A DNA stretch of 64,000 nucleotides from Mycobacterium shinjukuense. GTDB taxonomy: Bacteria; Actinomycetota; Actinomycetes; Mycobacteriales; Mycobacteriaceae. Made by a program: the position numbers and the translations under genes. Below, piece by piece: positions 46,974 to 56,384 of this stretch (position 1 is the stretch's first letter; every line of letters starts with the position of its first letter). The stretch spans positions 1,426,001 through 1,490,000 of the forward strand of contig NZ_AP022575.1 in the NCBI RefSeq assembly GCF_010730055.1, written 5' to 3'. The notes below the pieces were generated by a model. It did no database searches. It saw only the letters and a list, made by a program, of their open reading frames with translations, and was not told the DNA's origin.

Positions 46974-49076
46974 TCACGAACCCACCGGAATCCAGGCGCG
47001 GTCGATCACATCGGGCGGGCGTTGTGCTTGCAGGCGTTCCCGCTCGGCGCGACGCCGTTTGATCCGCAGCCGGGCGTCGGCCGGCATGGTCACCAGCTCG
47101 TCGCAGGTCAGGTAGTACACGTCGTCGACCACGTCGAACAGGTCCGCCGCGACCCGGCGAGAGGCCAGTTCGCGCAACGTCATCCGAAGTTCATGCGTGA
47201 ACCGGATGGTGGTGTCGTGCGTCAGCTCCCGGGAAACGCGGGCGCTGGCGGCCAACCGGTGGGCCAGGCTCGCCGGTGGCGATGGTTCGGCGGGCGCCGC
47301 GGCGGCTTCGGCGGCGGTGATCAGCAGCGTCGCCGGGTCGTCGCCGAACGTGGGGTTGGCCAGCTCGGCTTCACCGCGGCCGCGGTGCCCCAGATGGGCA
47401 CCGGCCGCATCCAGGGCGGCAGCGGCGGCTGGCGACAGCGCGCGGACGCTGGCGACGTTGCCGTCGGAGGCTAGCGCACACAACGGCGGGTCAGCGCGTA
47501 ACACCGCTGCCAGCGAGGTGATCTCGGCCGCGATGCGACCGCTGTCCATGATCAGCCCCACGCCGGGCACGCCGGACCGCGCTGGGGTGTGCTCCAGTGT
47601 TGCCGCGGTGACCCCGGTGTCGATCACCCACAACGCGGTGAGAATCCAGCCCTGGTGAATCCGGTCCCGCAACAGCCCGATGCGGACTTCGAGGCTGGCG
47701 TCCGGTAGCGAGGTCAGCCGCTCCGCGTCGACGTGCTCGGCCGTCGCGGCCGCGATGTAGGCCCGGGTGTCGCCGCGGAGATGGCGCAACACGGCGATCG
47801 ACCGCGCGGTCACCACCGCCTTGGCGACCGAGCCGGCCGGTCCGCTGGCCAGTTGCGGTCGACCGAATGGCAGCGGGTCGGTGATCGGTGGCCGGGCGCC
47901 GAGGGCGCGTTGGGTGACCGCCAGCTCGTCCCAGCCGGGCAGCTGGCTGGCGGCGACAAGGTTGGCCGACACCCCGACGTAGGGGCGATGACCGAACACC
48001 GCGATGGCCCTGCTCCCCCACTCCTGGGCAACCACATCGCCGAGCGCGAGCACGCCACCCAGCACCCGACACGCCGCGCGCAATCCGCTCACCTGGACGT
48101 CGAGCGTCATCGGGGTCAGCGGTCCCGGCAGCGCCTCGGCGAGGTTGGCCGCGCTGAAGACCGGGAACCGCGGGTCGATCCGGTCGTCGAACTCACCTTC
48201 CAGCCCGTCCGGCGCCGCGCTGATCAACGGTTCGCCGTCGGCGGGCTGACTCCGCGGGGCGGGCTCCACCGGGAGCACCAGTTGACCGGACCCGCCGATC
48301 GCGCCGGCGGGATCAAGCCGGCGACCGACCAGTCCGCGCCCGGTGTCGACGATCGCCTCGGCCGCCTGCCAACCGAAGTCAAAGCCCCAATCTTCCTGTG
48401 CTGCAGCAGTATTCATGGCCGGTATCAACCGTTGCCAGCTGCGCACTCGGCGCGTTCGCAAACGTGGGTCCACCGAGCGCAGCAGCCGCCACGCGGTGAC
48501 CACATTGATGGTGTCGGGTGTGGCAAGGTCCACGATGCCGTTGCGGTCGGTGTTCAACGCCAAGACCAGGAAGCGGACAAGATCGTCGAGGTGCAGCACG
48601 CGCATCGGCCGCGCCGACACCTTGCCACGCATCAGCGTGGCCACGGTTCGGCACACCATCCAGTCGAGTTGGCGGCCCACCGGCGGCGCGATCCGAATGA
48701 CTAGGCTGGGCGCCCAGCCGCTGGACACCAGTGTCTCGGCCTGCCCGTACAGCTCGGGCGACCCCGCGGCCTGGGACACGAACAGCAACCGGGCACCGGC
48801 GCGCGCCGCCGCGTTGGTCACGTGAGCGACGCCGTTGATGCCCGCGCCGCCCGGCGCGCCGGTGTCGACCGGGGCGAGGTGGATGACCGCGTCGGCATCG
48901 GCGGCTAACTCCAGCAGCACCGGGTCGCGCAGTGACGCGCAAACAAATTCGACGTCGGGATGCAGGCTGTCGTGCGGGCGTCGCGCGATGCCGCTGACCG
49001 TGTGGCCGGCCGCGATCAACTGACGCGCCACCATCCGCCCGACAGTGCCCGAGGCGTCGGTAACCAGGATTTGCAC
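46974..49076 (-). CDS. NAD-dependent epimerase/dehydratase-like large protein (Rv1868-like)
   Basis: A 700-residue protein. The first 250 residues are an extended SDR fold starting QILVTDASGTVGRMVARQL with FVSQAAGSPELYGQAETLV, where Tyr falls in an imperfect YxxxK site. The remaining 450 residues (for example RAYIAAATAEHVDAERLTSL and LRDRIHQGWILTALWVIDTG) are helical and resemble the phosphoenolpyruvate-synthase-linked part of mycobacterial proteins, without a known function. GTG at 49076 begins the frame. It is convergent with the ferredoxin reductase with no gap. Orthologue of Rv1868 (one residue longer). Confidence 0.88.
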   Translation of the reverse strand: MQILVTDASGTVGRMVARQLIAAGHTVSGIARRPHDSLHPDVEFVCASLRDPVLLELAADADAVIHLAPVDTGAPGGAGINGVAHVTNAAARAGARLLFVSQAAGSPELYGQAETLVSSGWAPSLVIRIAPPVGRQLDWMVCRTVATLMRGKVSARPMRVLHLDDLVRFLVLALNTDRNGIVDLATPDTINVVTAWRLLRSVDPRLRTRRVRSWQRLIPAMNTAAAQEDWGFDFGWQAAEAIVDTGRGLVGRRLDPAGAIGGSGQLVLPVEPAPRSQPADGEPLISAAPDGLEGEFDDRIDPRFPVFSAANLAEALPGPLTPMTLDVQVSGLRAACRVLGGVLALGDVVAQEWGSRAIAVFGHRPYVGVSANLVAASQLPGWDELAVTQRALGARPPITDPLPFGRPQLASGPAGSVAKAVVTARSIAVLRHLRGDTRAYIAAATAEHVDAERLTSLPDASLEVRIGLLRDRIHQGWILTALWVIDTGVTAATLEHTPARSGVPGVGLIMDSGRIAAEITSLAAVLRADPPLCALASDGNVASVRALSPAAAAALDAAGAHLGHRGRGEAELANPTFGDDPATLLITAAEAAAAPAEPSPPASLAHRLAASARVSRELTHDTTIRFTHELRMTLRELASRRVAADLFDVVDDVYYLTCDELVTMPADARLRIKRRRAERERLQAQRPPDVIDRAWIPVGS

Positions 49077-49211
49077 CCGGCCTCACCTCCCCCAACGTCT
49101 ATTCATGACAATAAGCACGCGGGTGTTGGTTGCGCGACGGTTGAGTCCTGAACGTGACTCTAAACGTAACCTTGCGTGGGGTCCTGTGGCTGCCGTGATC
49201 CCGGCTGTCGG

Positions 49212-50696
49212 TTACCGCACGGTCGCGCCGCCGTCGGCGGCGATGGCAACCTCGGCTCCGGCGATGTCGTGGTGCACCGTCGCCGCGGCCGCGCTGGGAT
49301 CGGTGATCACCGCCAAGGCGCGCGAGCCGTCGGGCGTGCGGACCGCCAGGAAGGCCTTGTCGGGTTCTCCGTCCCGGTTGAACGGCGTCGTCCAGGCCTC
49401 GACAGTGCCCACGCCCTCCCAGTCCAGCAGACCTTTGCGGATGGGTTCCCGATCCACCACCGATTGCAGGTCCTCCCAACGGAATTCCGACGGCGGCTCG
49501 GTGCTGTAGACGCCGAAGCTGTGCTTTGTCAGATAACCGCCGTTCGCGGTGATCAAACCTCGCCGCCCGGGGTGGGCCGCTAGCAGTTCGGCCATGGTGG
49601 CGATGGAATGCATGACGTAGTTGCTCCACGGGCCGCCGGCGAAGGTGAGCCCGCCGGTGACCGTCAGCGGCCGGGCGGGATCGTCGACGCCCAGCCCGAG
49701 TTCGGCCGCGGCCACCTGCACGGCGGAGGGAAAACACGAGTACAGGTCGACGTAGTCGACGTCGTCGATCCCCAGACCGGCCAGCTGCAGCGCCCGCGCC
49801 CCGGCGAGGCGGATCGCCGGCGACCGGTGCAGCTCGGCGCGGTCGGCGATGGCCGGGGTGTCATGGGCGTCGGTGCCCGCCTGCGGGTACACCCACCGTT
49901 CGGCGGGGATCTTCAGCCGGGTGGCCCGCTCGACCGAGGTCAGCAGCAGCGCGGCGCCCTGGTCAACCATGTTGTTGGAGTTCATCAATTTGGTGTAGGG
50001 CCAGCTGATCATCCGGTTCTGCGGGCCAGGCTGCCAAATTTCCTCGGCGGTCACCGGCCGACGAATCCAGGCGTGCGGGTTGCCCGCGGCGACGGCGCTG
50101 AAACGCGCCCACAGCCGTCCGATCCGCCGGCGGTGATCGGCCATCGATTCGCCGTTGGCGATCCGCAGTGCCTGCTCGAACAACGGGTACACGTACGCGG
50201 GGCGGTCCAGCCGGATCTTCAGCTCCGCCTCACCGAACATCGGCACGTCGTCGTCGGTGATCACTGGCATCGGCACGGAGTCGTCCTGGACGGTCCACAC
50301 CAGTTTGCCGCCCTTGGCCCGCAGCCCGGTTCTGGTGCGCCAGGTTTCGGCACCGGCCAACAGCACCACGCCGGCCCGCCCCCGTTGGATGTCTAGGCAG
50401 GCCTGGTTGAGCAGGGATTGCGGCATGTTGCCGCCCATACCGCTGTAGTACGCGGTGAAGTCGGTGGCGCCGAGGCGTTCGCCGAGCAGCAGCCCCGGAT
50501 TCCGGTAGTGCGCCGACAGCATGTGCACCACGCGGATCGAGTCGACGGCCGCCAGCACCCGGGAATCCGCGGCTTGGCGGGCCGCGGCGGCCATCAGATC
50601 AACCGGTTCGATGGACGGGGTGTCGGGGTTGATTTCGTCGCGACGGTTGACCTGGCCATAGCCGACCACTACCGGTGTCCTGGGATCGACTGGCAT
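49212..50696 (-). CDS. Thiolase-superfamily protein (acetyl-CoA acetyltransferase-like, Rv1867)
   Basis: A 494-residue thiolase-like protein. PVVVGYGQVNRRDEINPDTP and YSGMGGNMPQSLLNQACLDI carry the N-terminal thiolase half; Cys of NQACLDI is close to the position of the nucleophile. YVDLYSCFPSAVQVAAAELG and TVTGGLTFAGGPWSNYVMHS are the C-terminal half, followed by a beta domain as in SCP-thiolase-like proteins. Typical catalytic C-terminal CxG motif is not clear, so activity is uncertain. The ATG at 50696 gives the length of Rv1867; the open frame extending upstream runs through minisatellite repeats. Confidence 0.87.
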   Translation of the reverse strand: MPVDPRTPVVVGYGQVNRRDEINPDTPSIEPVDLMAAAARQAADSRVLAAVDSIRVVHMLSAHYRNPGLLLGERLGATDFTAYYSGMGGNMPQSLLNQACLDIQRGRAGVVLLAGAETWRTRTGLRAKGGKLVWTVQDDSVPMPVITDDDVPMFGEAELKIRLDRPAYVYPLFEQALRIANGESMADHRRRIGRLWARFSAVAAGNPHAWIRRPVTAEEIWQPGPQNRMISWPYTKLMNSNNMVDQGAALLLTSVERATRLKIPAERWVYPQAGTDAHDTPAIADRAELHRSPAIRLAGARALQLAGLGIDDVDYVDLYSCFPSAVQVAAAELGLGVDDPARPLTVTGGLTFAGGPWSNYVMHSIATMAELLAAHPGRRGLITANGGYLTKHSFGVYSTEPPSEFRWEDLQSVVDREPIRKGLLDWEGVGTVEAWTTPFNRDGEPDKAFLAVRTPDGSRALAVITDPSAAAATVHHDIAGAEVAIAADGGATVR

Positions 50697-50708
50697 GCCT
50701 CGAACGTA

Positions 50709-50974
50709 GCGCGGCGACGATGCAGGCCGCGGCGCGGCCTGAGGAGGAGCCGGGCCATCGGGTTCAGCGCGGCGACGATGCAGGCCGCGGCGCGGCCTGA
50801 GGAGGAGCCGGGCCATCGGGTTCAGCGCGGCGACGATGCAGGCCGCGGCGCTGAGGAGGAGCCGGGCCATCGGGTTCAGCGCGGCGACGATGCGGCCGCG
50901 GCGCTGAGGAGGAGCCGGGCCATCGGGTTCAGCGCGGCGACGATGCAGGCCGCGGCGCGGCCTGAGGAGGAGCC
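50709..50974. repeat. MIRU-like minisatellite, 4.8 units
   Basis: Tandem units begin GCGCGGCGACGATGCAGGCC and end GGGCCATCGGGTTCA: two of 58 bp (50709-50766, 50767-50824), one of 54 bp, one of 53 bp, and a partial 43-bp unit to 50974. The shorter units lack 4-5 bases in the GCGGCCT part. The composition and length resemble mycobacterial interspersed repetitive units (MIRU). The array ends 12 bp before the Rv1867-like ATG. Confidence 0.85.
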
Positions 50975-51054
50975 AACGGCGTTGCCGCGCGGCGATAACC
51001 CCTGCCGCGCCCGTCACATCCGTCACATTGGTCGCCGTCGGCAGGGATGTTCGG

Positions 51055-51126
51055 TGTGCCCGCCTTGCCGCGACAACCTCTGGGGTGCCACCGAGTGTTA
51101 GGGATTGTCGCTGCTAGGCGGGCACA
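51055..51126. repeat. Palindromic repeat, copy 2 (MITE-like)
   Basis: Arms of 22 bases, TGTGCCCGCCTTGCCGCGAC... from 51055 and ...GTCGCTGCTAGGCGGGCACA to 51126, pair with two mismatches around a 28-base loop (51077-51104). It shares the core GTGCCCGCCT and GCGACA plus the flank GGCAGGGAT with the element at 23971-24038. It lies just after the minisatellite. Confidence 0.7.
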
Positions 51127-51326
51127 TTGGGTGTTCGCTGGAGGAGAGACTCCTGGGGCCACTGTGACTTGCTCGGTTGGCCAGCGCCGTGCGAGTGGGG
51201 CCCGGCCGGTCCGGTAGATCGATTTCAGCGTGCGGTCGGCCTCGAGCCCCGCGGCCTCGGCGAAAACCAGGTCCAACAGCGGCCGCCGACGAAAAACCGT
51301 GCGGGTGAAGACGTCAGTCGGAACCG
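51127..51326 (-). other. Possible gene remnant between repeats and the CoA-transferase gene
   Basis: On the minus strand one frame reads VPTDVFTRTVFRRRPLLDLV and then AGLEADRTLKSIYRTGRAPL without a start codon and dissolves into the repeat region. The phrase looks protein-like rather than random, but no family is recognised. No other gene is seen in this 200-bp stretch. Confidence 0.35.
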
Positions 51327-53735
51327 CTAGGCGCGGCCAGCCGGCCCGAACAGCACACGGTCGTGGATCAGGCGCTCGATCTCTTCCGGGCTCATGCCAA
51401 GCAGTCTGCGACAGATCTCCCAAGTGTCCCGTCCGGGTTGCGGCGCCGGGCGTTGGGGCGCCTGCGGGATGTGACGAAACGGTGCCGGACCTGTCTCCGC
51501 CGGCAGCGGACGGGCGATCAGCGGATGCACCATGTCGCGCAGCAGTTTTCGCTCGATCAGCTGGGGGTCCGCCAGGATATCGGGCGGTCGGTTCATCGGG
51601 CCGGCCAAAACACCGGCCGCCTGCAGCGCCTGGGCCGCCTGCACGGGGGTACGGGTGCGTGTCCAGGCCGACACCACGGCCACCAACTCGGCGCGGTTGG
51701 TCACCCGCGACTCAGCTGTCGCGAAGCGCGGGTCCCTCGCCAACTCGGGCGTACCGAAAACAGAGGCGGCGCAGCACCATTGGTCGTCGGAGCGGATTGA
51801 GATGACGCACCATTCGTCGTCGCCGGCGCATGGGTAGACGGCGTGCACGGCGGATTCGGGCCGGATGTCGGCGACCCCGGCCGCCGAGGCGGCCTCGGTG
51901 ACGAACAGGGTGTCCAGTTGGTTGACGACGACTTCGGCCTGAGAGATGTGGACGTGGGCACCCCGGCCCGCTCGATGGCCGGTCCGGTCTCGGCGGATCA
52001 GCGCCGCCAGCGCGAGCACGGCACCGACCCGCCCGACCACGTGGTCCGGGAAGATCGTGGTCGCGTCGTAGAAGGCATGCCGGGCTTGGTCGCGACGGGC
52101 TTCGTCGGACGTCCAGACGCCGGTGACGCCGGTGGCGGCGCGCACCAACGGGCCGTAGCCCAGCCGACTGCGCCATGGCCCCCGGTTGCCGAAAGCGCTG
52201 CTTCCGGCGAGCACGATCCGCGGGTTGAGCGCCCGCAGCGCGTCGTAGGTAATCCCAAGCGAGGTCAGCGTTCCCGGCTTGAAGTTGGCGAAGACCGCGT
52301 CGGCCTCGGCGACCAGGCGACCAAAGATGTCCTTGCCGGCGCTGCCGCGCAGGTCCAGTCCGAGGGCGAGGTGGTTGCGGTGGGTCCAGGCGAACGACTC
52401 GCTCATCGCGTCGCCGATGCGGGCCTGCCGCAGCCCGTCCGGATAGTCAGCACTTTCGACCTTGATGACCTCCGCACCCAGGTCGCCGAACAGCCGGCTC
52501 AGCTCGCCGCCGGCGACGATGATGCCGAGGTCGAGAATCCGCAGACCGGCGAACGGATAGTCGCCGATCCGGCCCCGGGGCGGGGGAACCGGCACCGGGT
52601 CGGCAAGCCAGCGCGGCTCGTCTCGTCCGACGGCGGGGGCCGGGCTACGGAAACCCGCGCGCTCGCCGTCGACGACGAAGTACCCGGTGGGCACCCTGGT
52701 GTGCACCCCGGGGACGAGTTCGGCATCGGTGATCGCGCCCACCGCCTGGAAATGTTCGCAGTCCAGGATCCGCGACGGCGTCAGCACCGCGGCGATCGGC
52801 ACCCCTTGCGCCTGCCCGGCGGCGACCAGATCCTTCATGGTCTGGTCGGCGAAGAACGCCTCGACCAGGGCGCTGATCTTCGGCCAGGCGGCCAACCGCG
52901 CGCCGATCACGTCGTATTTGGGGTCTTGAAAGGCGTCCGGTTCCCCCAGCCACCGGCGCAGGCCGCGCCACTGCCGGGGCGCCATGATGCACAACCGCAC
53001 GTAGCCGTCCTTGCACGGATAGATCGGGTACGCGTCCTGGTTCTTGGGTCGTCCCCGCCACCGTTTGCTGCTGCGGATGCCGGCGGCGACCTGTCCGTGC
53101 GCCCCGAACACCGGGTCCAGCGCCATGACAACGGCGTCAAACCGCGAGAAATCGATGTAATCTCCTGTACCGCAACGCAATCGGTTGTAGTAGGCGACCA
53201 ACACCGCCCAGGCCGCCTGCGCGGCCGCGGTGGCCGACGCGATGCCGGTCGGTGGCAGCACCGGGGTACCGGTGGCCGGACCCGACCGCGACAGCGACCC
53301 CGACATCGCATACAACACCGGATCGGTCGCACGCCATGACGCCCGCGGGCCGACGGCTCCGAAGTCGGTCACCGACATCGCGACCAGGTGAGGATACCGA
53401 TCGGCCAGGTCGGCGCATGACCAGCCGTAGGCGGCGGCCCGCCCGGGAAGGCCGCTGTCCACCACGATGTCGGCGCCCGCGGCCAGGTCGAGGAATCGCC
53501 GACGGTCGCCCTCGTCGTGCGGGTTCAGCACGGTGCTGCGCTTGTTCGCGTTGTGCACGGCAAACGGGATGCTGGCACCGGCCAGTGTCGGCGGCGTCGC
53601 GCGTCCCGGGCTGCCGCCGGGGGGTTCCACCTTGAGCACGTCGGCGCCCAGGTCGGCCAGCAAACGAGTGACGGTGTCAGCGCTGCCGTCGGACAAGTCG
53701 AGCACGCGCACCGCGTCGAGCAACCCGTCCGGCAT
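51327..53735 (-). CDS. Duplicated family III CoA-transferase (CaiB/BaiF-like, Rv1866)
   Basis: An 802-residue protein made of two class III CoA-transferase domains. The first (about 1-370) starts LLDAVRVLDLSDGSADTVTR with LGADVLKVEPPGGSP; the second (about 400-780) starts FAGLRILDLGIIVAGGELSR with LGAEVIKVESADYPDGLR and NRGPWRSRLGYGPLVRAATG. The expected Asp nucleophile region reads SRFDAVVMALD in the first half and SQAEVVVNQLD in the second, so one half may be inactive. Such enzymes move CoA between acids, e.g. in sterol or carnitine breakdown. ATG at 53735; slightly longer than Rv1866. Confidence 0.9.
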   Translation of the reverse strand: MPDGLLDAVRVLDLSDGSADTVTRLLADLGADVLKVEPPGGSPGRATPPTLAGASIPFAVHNANKRSTVLNPHDEGDRRRFLDLAAGADIVVDSGLPGRAAAYGWSCADLADRYPHLVAMSVTDFGAVGPRASWRATDPVLYAMSGSLSRSGPATGTPVLPPTGIASATAAAQAAWAVLVAYYNRLRCGTGDYIDFSRFDAVVMALDPVFGAHGQVAAGIRSSKRWRGRPKNQDAYPIYPCKDGYVRLCIMAPRQWRGLRRWLGEPDAFQDPKYDVIGARLAAWPKISALVEAFFADQTMKDLVAAGQAQGVPIAAVLTPSRILDCEHFQAVGAITDAELVPGVHTRVPTGYFVVDGERAGFRSPAPAVGRDEPRWLADPVPVPPPRGRIGDYPFAGLRILDLGIIVAGGELSRLFGDLGAEVIKVESADYPDGLRQARIGDAMSESFAWTHRNHLALGLDLRGSAGKDIFGRLVAEADAVFANFKPGTLTSLGITYDALRALNPRIVLAGSSAFGNRGPWRSRLGYGPLVRAATGVTGVWTSDEARRDQARHAFYDATTIFPDHVVGRVGAVLALAALIRRDRTGHRAGRGAHVHISQAEVVVNQLDTLFVTEAASAAGVADIRPESAVHAVYPCAGDDEWCVISIRSDDQWCCAASVFGTPELARDPRFATAESRVTNRAELVAVVSAWTRTRTPVQAAQALQAAGVLAGPMNRPPDILADPQLIERKLLRDMVHPLIARPLPAETGPAPFRHIPQAPQRPAPQPGRDTWEICRRLLGMSPEEIERLIHDRVLFGPAGRA

Positions 53736-53917
53736 GTGGACACCGTACAAGGCGCTGCGTCGCCGCCCGCACACAACCGGTGCCAGCGTGAAATCCCATG
53801 CGACAGAACGACGTCCGTGATAGCCGCCCGACGTTGGCCGCGGTCGCACGCCCGGACGTTTGCACGACGGCTGCCGGAGTGCTGTGCTTGGCTCATCGCA
53901 CCGCGAAGGGACGGAAC

Positions 53918-54766
53918 GTGGCAGGCACCAGGTCGATCGGCCCCAAGATCCGTGACAAGGTCATCGTCATCACCGGGGGTGCGCGCGGAATCGGTTTGGC
54001 GACCGCGGCCGCGCTGCACAATCTGGGCGCCAAGGTCGCCATCGGCGACGTTGACGAGGCAAAGGTGAAGGAGTCCGGTGCCGACCTGGGGCTCGACGTG
54101 TACGGAAAGCTCGATGTCACCGACCCGCAGTCGTTTTCGGACTTCCTCGATCAGGTGGAGCGCCAACTGGGCCCGATCGACGTGCTGGTCAACAACGCCG
54201 GCATCATGCCCGTTGGCCGGATTGTCGACGAGCCCGACGCGGTCACCCGGCGCATCCTCGACATCAATGTCTACGGGGTGATCCTGGGCAGCAAGCTCGC
54301 CGCCCAGCGGATGGTGCCGCGCGGGCGGGGGCACGTCATCAATGTCGCCTCGTTGGCCGGCGAGCTCTACGTCGTGGGGCTGGCCAGCTACTGCGCCAGC
54401 AAGCACGCGGTCATCGGGTTCACCGATTCGGCGAGGCTCGAGTACCGGTCGGCCGGTGTGAAGTTCTCCACGGTGTTGCCGACGTTCGTCAACACCGAGC
54501 TGACGGCGGGAACCGCCGGGGTGAAAGGATTCAAAAACGCCGAACCCGAAGACATCGCCGACGCGATCGTCAGGCTGATCGCTCACCCCAAGCCGCGGGT
54601 GCGGGTCACCAGGGCGGCCGGCGCGGCGGTCGCGGCACAGAAGTTCATGCCGCGCGTGGTGACCGAGGGGCTCAACCGCATGCTCGGCGGTGAACATGTC
54701 TTCACCGACGACGTCGACGTGGCCAAGCGCGAGTCCTATGAGGCCCGCGCTCGCGGCGAAGTGTGA
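53918..54766 (+). CDS. Short-chain dehydrogenase/reductase (Rv1865c-like)
   Basis: A 282-residue classical SDR. Cofactor motif VIVITGGARGIGLATAAALH, NNAG as DVLVNNAGIMPVGR, and the catalytic set Ser in VINVASLAGELYVVGL with YCASKHAVIGF (YxxxK). DVxD-type Asp after strand 2 favours NAD. The GTG at 53918 follows GAAGGGACGG. The MOSC gene starts inside its stop (GTGTGA), so they are coupled. The substrate is unknown. It is divergent from the CoA-transferase, 182 bp apart. Confidence 0.92.
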   Translation: MAGTRSIGPKIRDKVIVITGGARGIGLATAAALHNLGAKVAIGDVDEAKVKESGADLGLDVYGKLDVTDPQSFSDFLDQVERQLGPIDVLVNNAGIMPVGRIVDEPDAVTRRILDINVYGVILGSKLAAQRMVPRGRGHVINVASLAGELYVVGLASYCASKHAVIGFTDSARLEYRSAGVKFSTVLPTFVNTELTAGTAGVKGFKNAEPEDIADAIVRLIAHPKPRVRVTRAAGAAVAAQKFMPRVVTEGLNRMLGGEHVFTDDVDVAKRESYEARARGEV

Positions 54767-55482
54767 GCCGGGCGAGCTCCACCGATCCTCGGCGTTACCC
54801 TGTGCGGGTGGCGCAGGTGGTGTCGGTCAATGTGGCGCGTGTTCGGACTAATCCCGATCCGCGCGCGGTGTCGACGGTGACCGGCATCGACAAGGTGGCC
54901 ACGACCGAGGCGGTGATGGTGCGCGCACCGGGGCCGATGCATGGCGGCCTGGGCAGTGGGCTCGTCGGGGACACCATCGGCAACCAGAAGGTCCACGGCG
55001 GGGATGACCAGGCCGTCTACGCGTATGCGCGAGAAGATCTGGACGCGTGGGAAACCCAGCTTCAGCGCCCGCTCACCCCCGGGATGTTCGGCGAGAACCT
55101 GACGACCGCCGGCGTTGATGTGACCAACGCGCGAATCGGCGAACGTTGGCGGATCGGCGCCGATGGCTTGCTGCTGGAGGTCTCCGCGCCGCGCACGCCG
55201 TGTCGAACGTTTGCGGCGTTCCTGAATCGCCAGCACTGGATCAAGACCTTCACCCGGGCCGCCAAACCCGGTGCGTACTTACGGGTGATCGCGCCCGGAA
55301 CGGTTCGCGCCGGCGATGCAATCACGATCGAATACCGCCCCGATCACGAAGTGACCGTCGCCTTGGCGTTTCGTGCCCGAATGTCGGAGCCGGAGTTGCT
55401 GTCCCGGCTGTTGGCGGCCGACGCACTCTCGGCCGAGCTCGCGGCCTACGCGCGCGGCCACCTCGCGTCCACCGAAGGCTGA
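54763..55482 (+). CDS. MOSC-domain protein (YiiM-like)
   Basis: A 239-residue MOSC (molybdenum-cofactor sulfurase C-terminal) protein. GDTIGNQKVHGGDDQAVYAY is the conserved basic/Asp region, LTPGMFGENLTTAGVDVTNA follows, and VSAPRTPCRTFAAFL has the Cys thought to carry or bind the sulfur/molybdopterin ligand. YiiM-like proteins reduce N-hydroxylated compounds with a molybdopterin cofactor. GTG at 54763 overlaps the SDR stop; GTG at 54808 (VAQVVSVNVARV) is an alternative closer to the domain edge. It corresponds to Rv1864c. The nearby mod operon supplies molybdate. Confidence 0.88.
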   Translation: MSRASSTDPRRYPVRVAQVVSVNVARVRTNPDPRAVSTVTGIDKVATTEAVMVRAPGPMHGGLGSGLVGDTIGNQKVHGGDDQAVYAYAREDLDAWETQLQRPLTPGMFGENLTTAGVDVTNARIGERWRIGADGLLLEVSAPRTPCRTFAAFLNRQHWIKTFTRAAKPGAYLRVIAPGTVRAGDAITIEYRPDHEVTVALAFRARMSEPELLSRLLAADALSAELAAYARGHLASTEG

Positions 55483-55569
55483 CCAGCGGGTGCGGCCGGT
55501 TGTGGCGTGCCACGATCGGGTCGTCGAACAGCGCCGACGGCCGGCCGCCCACAGGTAGACTCGGCGACG

Positions 55570-56334
55570 ATGTCTGACCTGGCGACCGCAACCCTCCTTC
55601 CTGATTCGCTGGTGTCGCAGCTTTCGGTGCTGCACCGGTTCCGGATCCAGGTCGACGTCGCCGTCGTCGTGGTGGTGCTAGTGCTCACCAACCTGATCGC
55701 CCACTTCACCACGCCGTGGGCGAGCATCGCGACGGTGCCGGCCGCCGCCGTCGGGCTGGTGATCCTGGTCCGGTGCAACGGCCTGGGCTGGGCCGAACTC
55801 GGCCTGGGCCGGGAGCACTGGCGATCCGGGCTCGGATATGCACTGGCCGCCGTGGCCGTCGTGATATCGGTGATCTCGATCGGCGTGCTGCTTCCGATGA
55901 CCCGGCCGATGTTCATGAACAACCACTACGCGACGGTCTCGGGCGCGCTGGTCGCCTCGATGGTCATCATTCCGCTGCAGACCGTCATCCCCGAGGAGCT
56001 GGCCTTTCGCGGGGTGCTGCAGGGCGCGCTGAATCGGGCCTGGGGATTTCGCGGTGTCGCGGTGGCGGGCTCCCTGCTGTTCGGCCTGTGGCATGTCGCG
56101 ACCTCGTTGGGACTGACGAGCAACAATGTCGGCTTCACCCGGCTGTTCGGCGGCGGATTCGTCGGGATGTGCACGGGGGTGGCCGTAGCGGTGTTGGCCA
56201 CCGGTGTGGCCGGGTTCGTGTTCAGCTGGCTGCGCCGGCGCAGTGGCAGCCTGCTCGCGCCGATCGCGCTGCACTGGTCGTTGAACGGGGCGGGCGCGGT
56301 GGCCGCCGCCGTGGTGTGGCACCTGGCTACCTGA
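55570..56334 (+). CDS. CPBP-family intramembrane metalloprotease
   Basis: A 254-residue membrane protein of the CPBP (CAAX/bacteriocin-processing) family. Helices include VDVAVVVVVLVLTNLIAHF and GYALAAVAVVISVISIGVLL. The three active-site motifs are complete: EExxxR in VIPEELAFRGVLQGALNRA, FxxxH in LLFGLWHVATSLG, and HxxxN in LHWSLNGAGAVA. Family members cleave near membrane-embedded C-termini or confer bacteriocin immunity; the substrate is unknown. ATG at 55570. Orthologue of Rv1863c. Confidence 0.92.
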   Translation: MSDLATATLLPDSLVSQLSVLHRFRIQVDVAVVVVVLVLTNLIAHFTTPWASIATVPAAAVGLVILVRCNGLGWAELGLGREHWRSGLGYALAAVAVVISVISIGVLLPMTRPMFMNNHYATVSGALVASMVIIPLQTVIPEELAFRGVLQGALNRAWGFRGVAVAGSLLFGLWHVATSLGLTSNNVGFTRLFGGGFVGMCTGVAVAVLATGVAGFVFSWLRRRSGSLLAPIALHWSLNGAGAVAAAVVWHLAT

Positions 56335-56384
56335 TCTGCGTTGCCGTTGCCTCCGGTGAGCAGCTGAAAGCCCGGCAGCCGCGG

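Noticed and set aside
50697..51026. N-terminal extension of the Rv1867-like protein through the minisatellite
   Set aside because: The repeated peptide (AACIVAALNPMARLLL) is a by-product of the repeat; the 494-residue form from 50696 fits the known protein.
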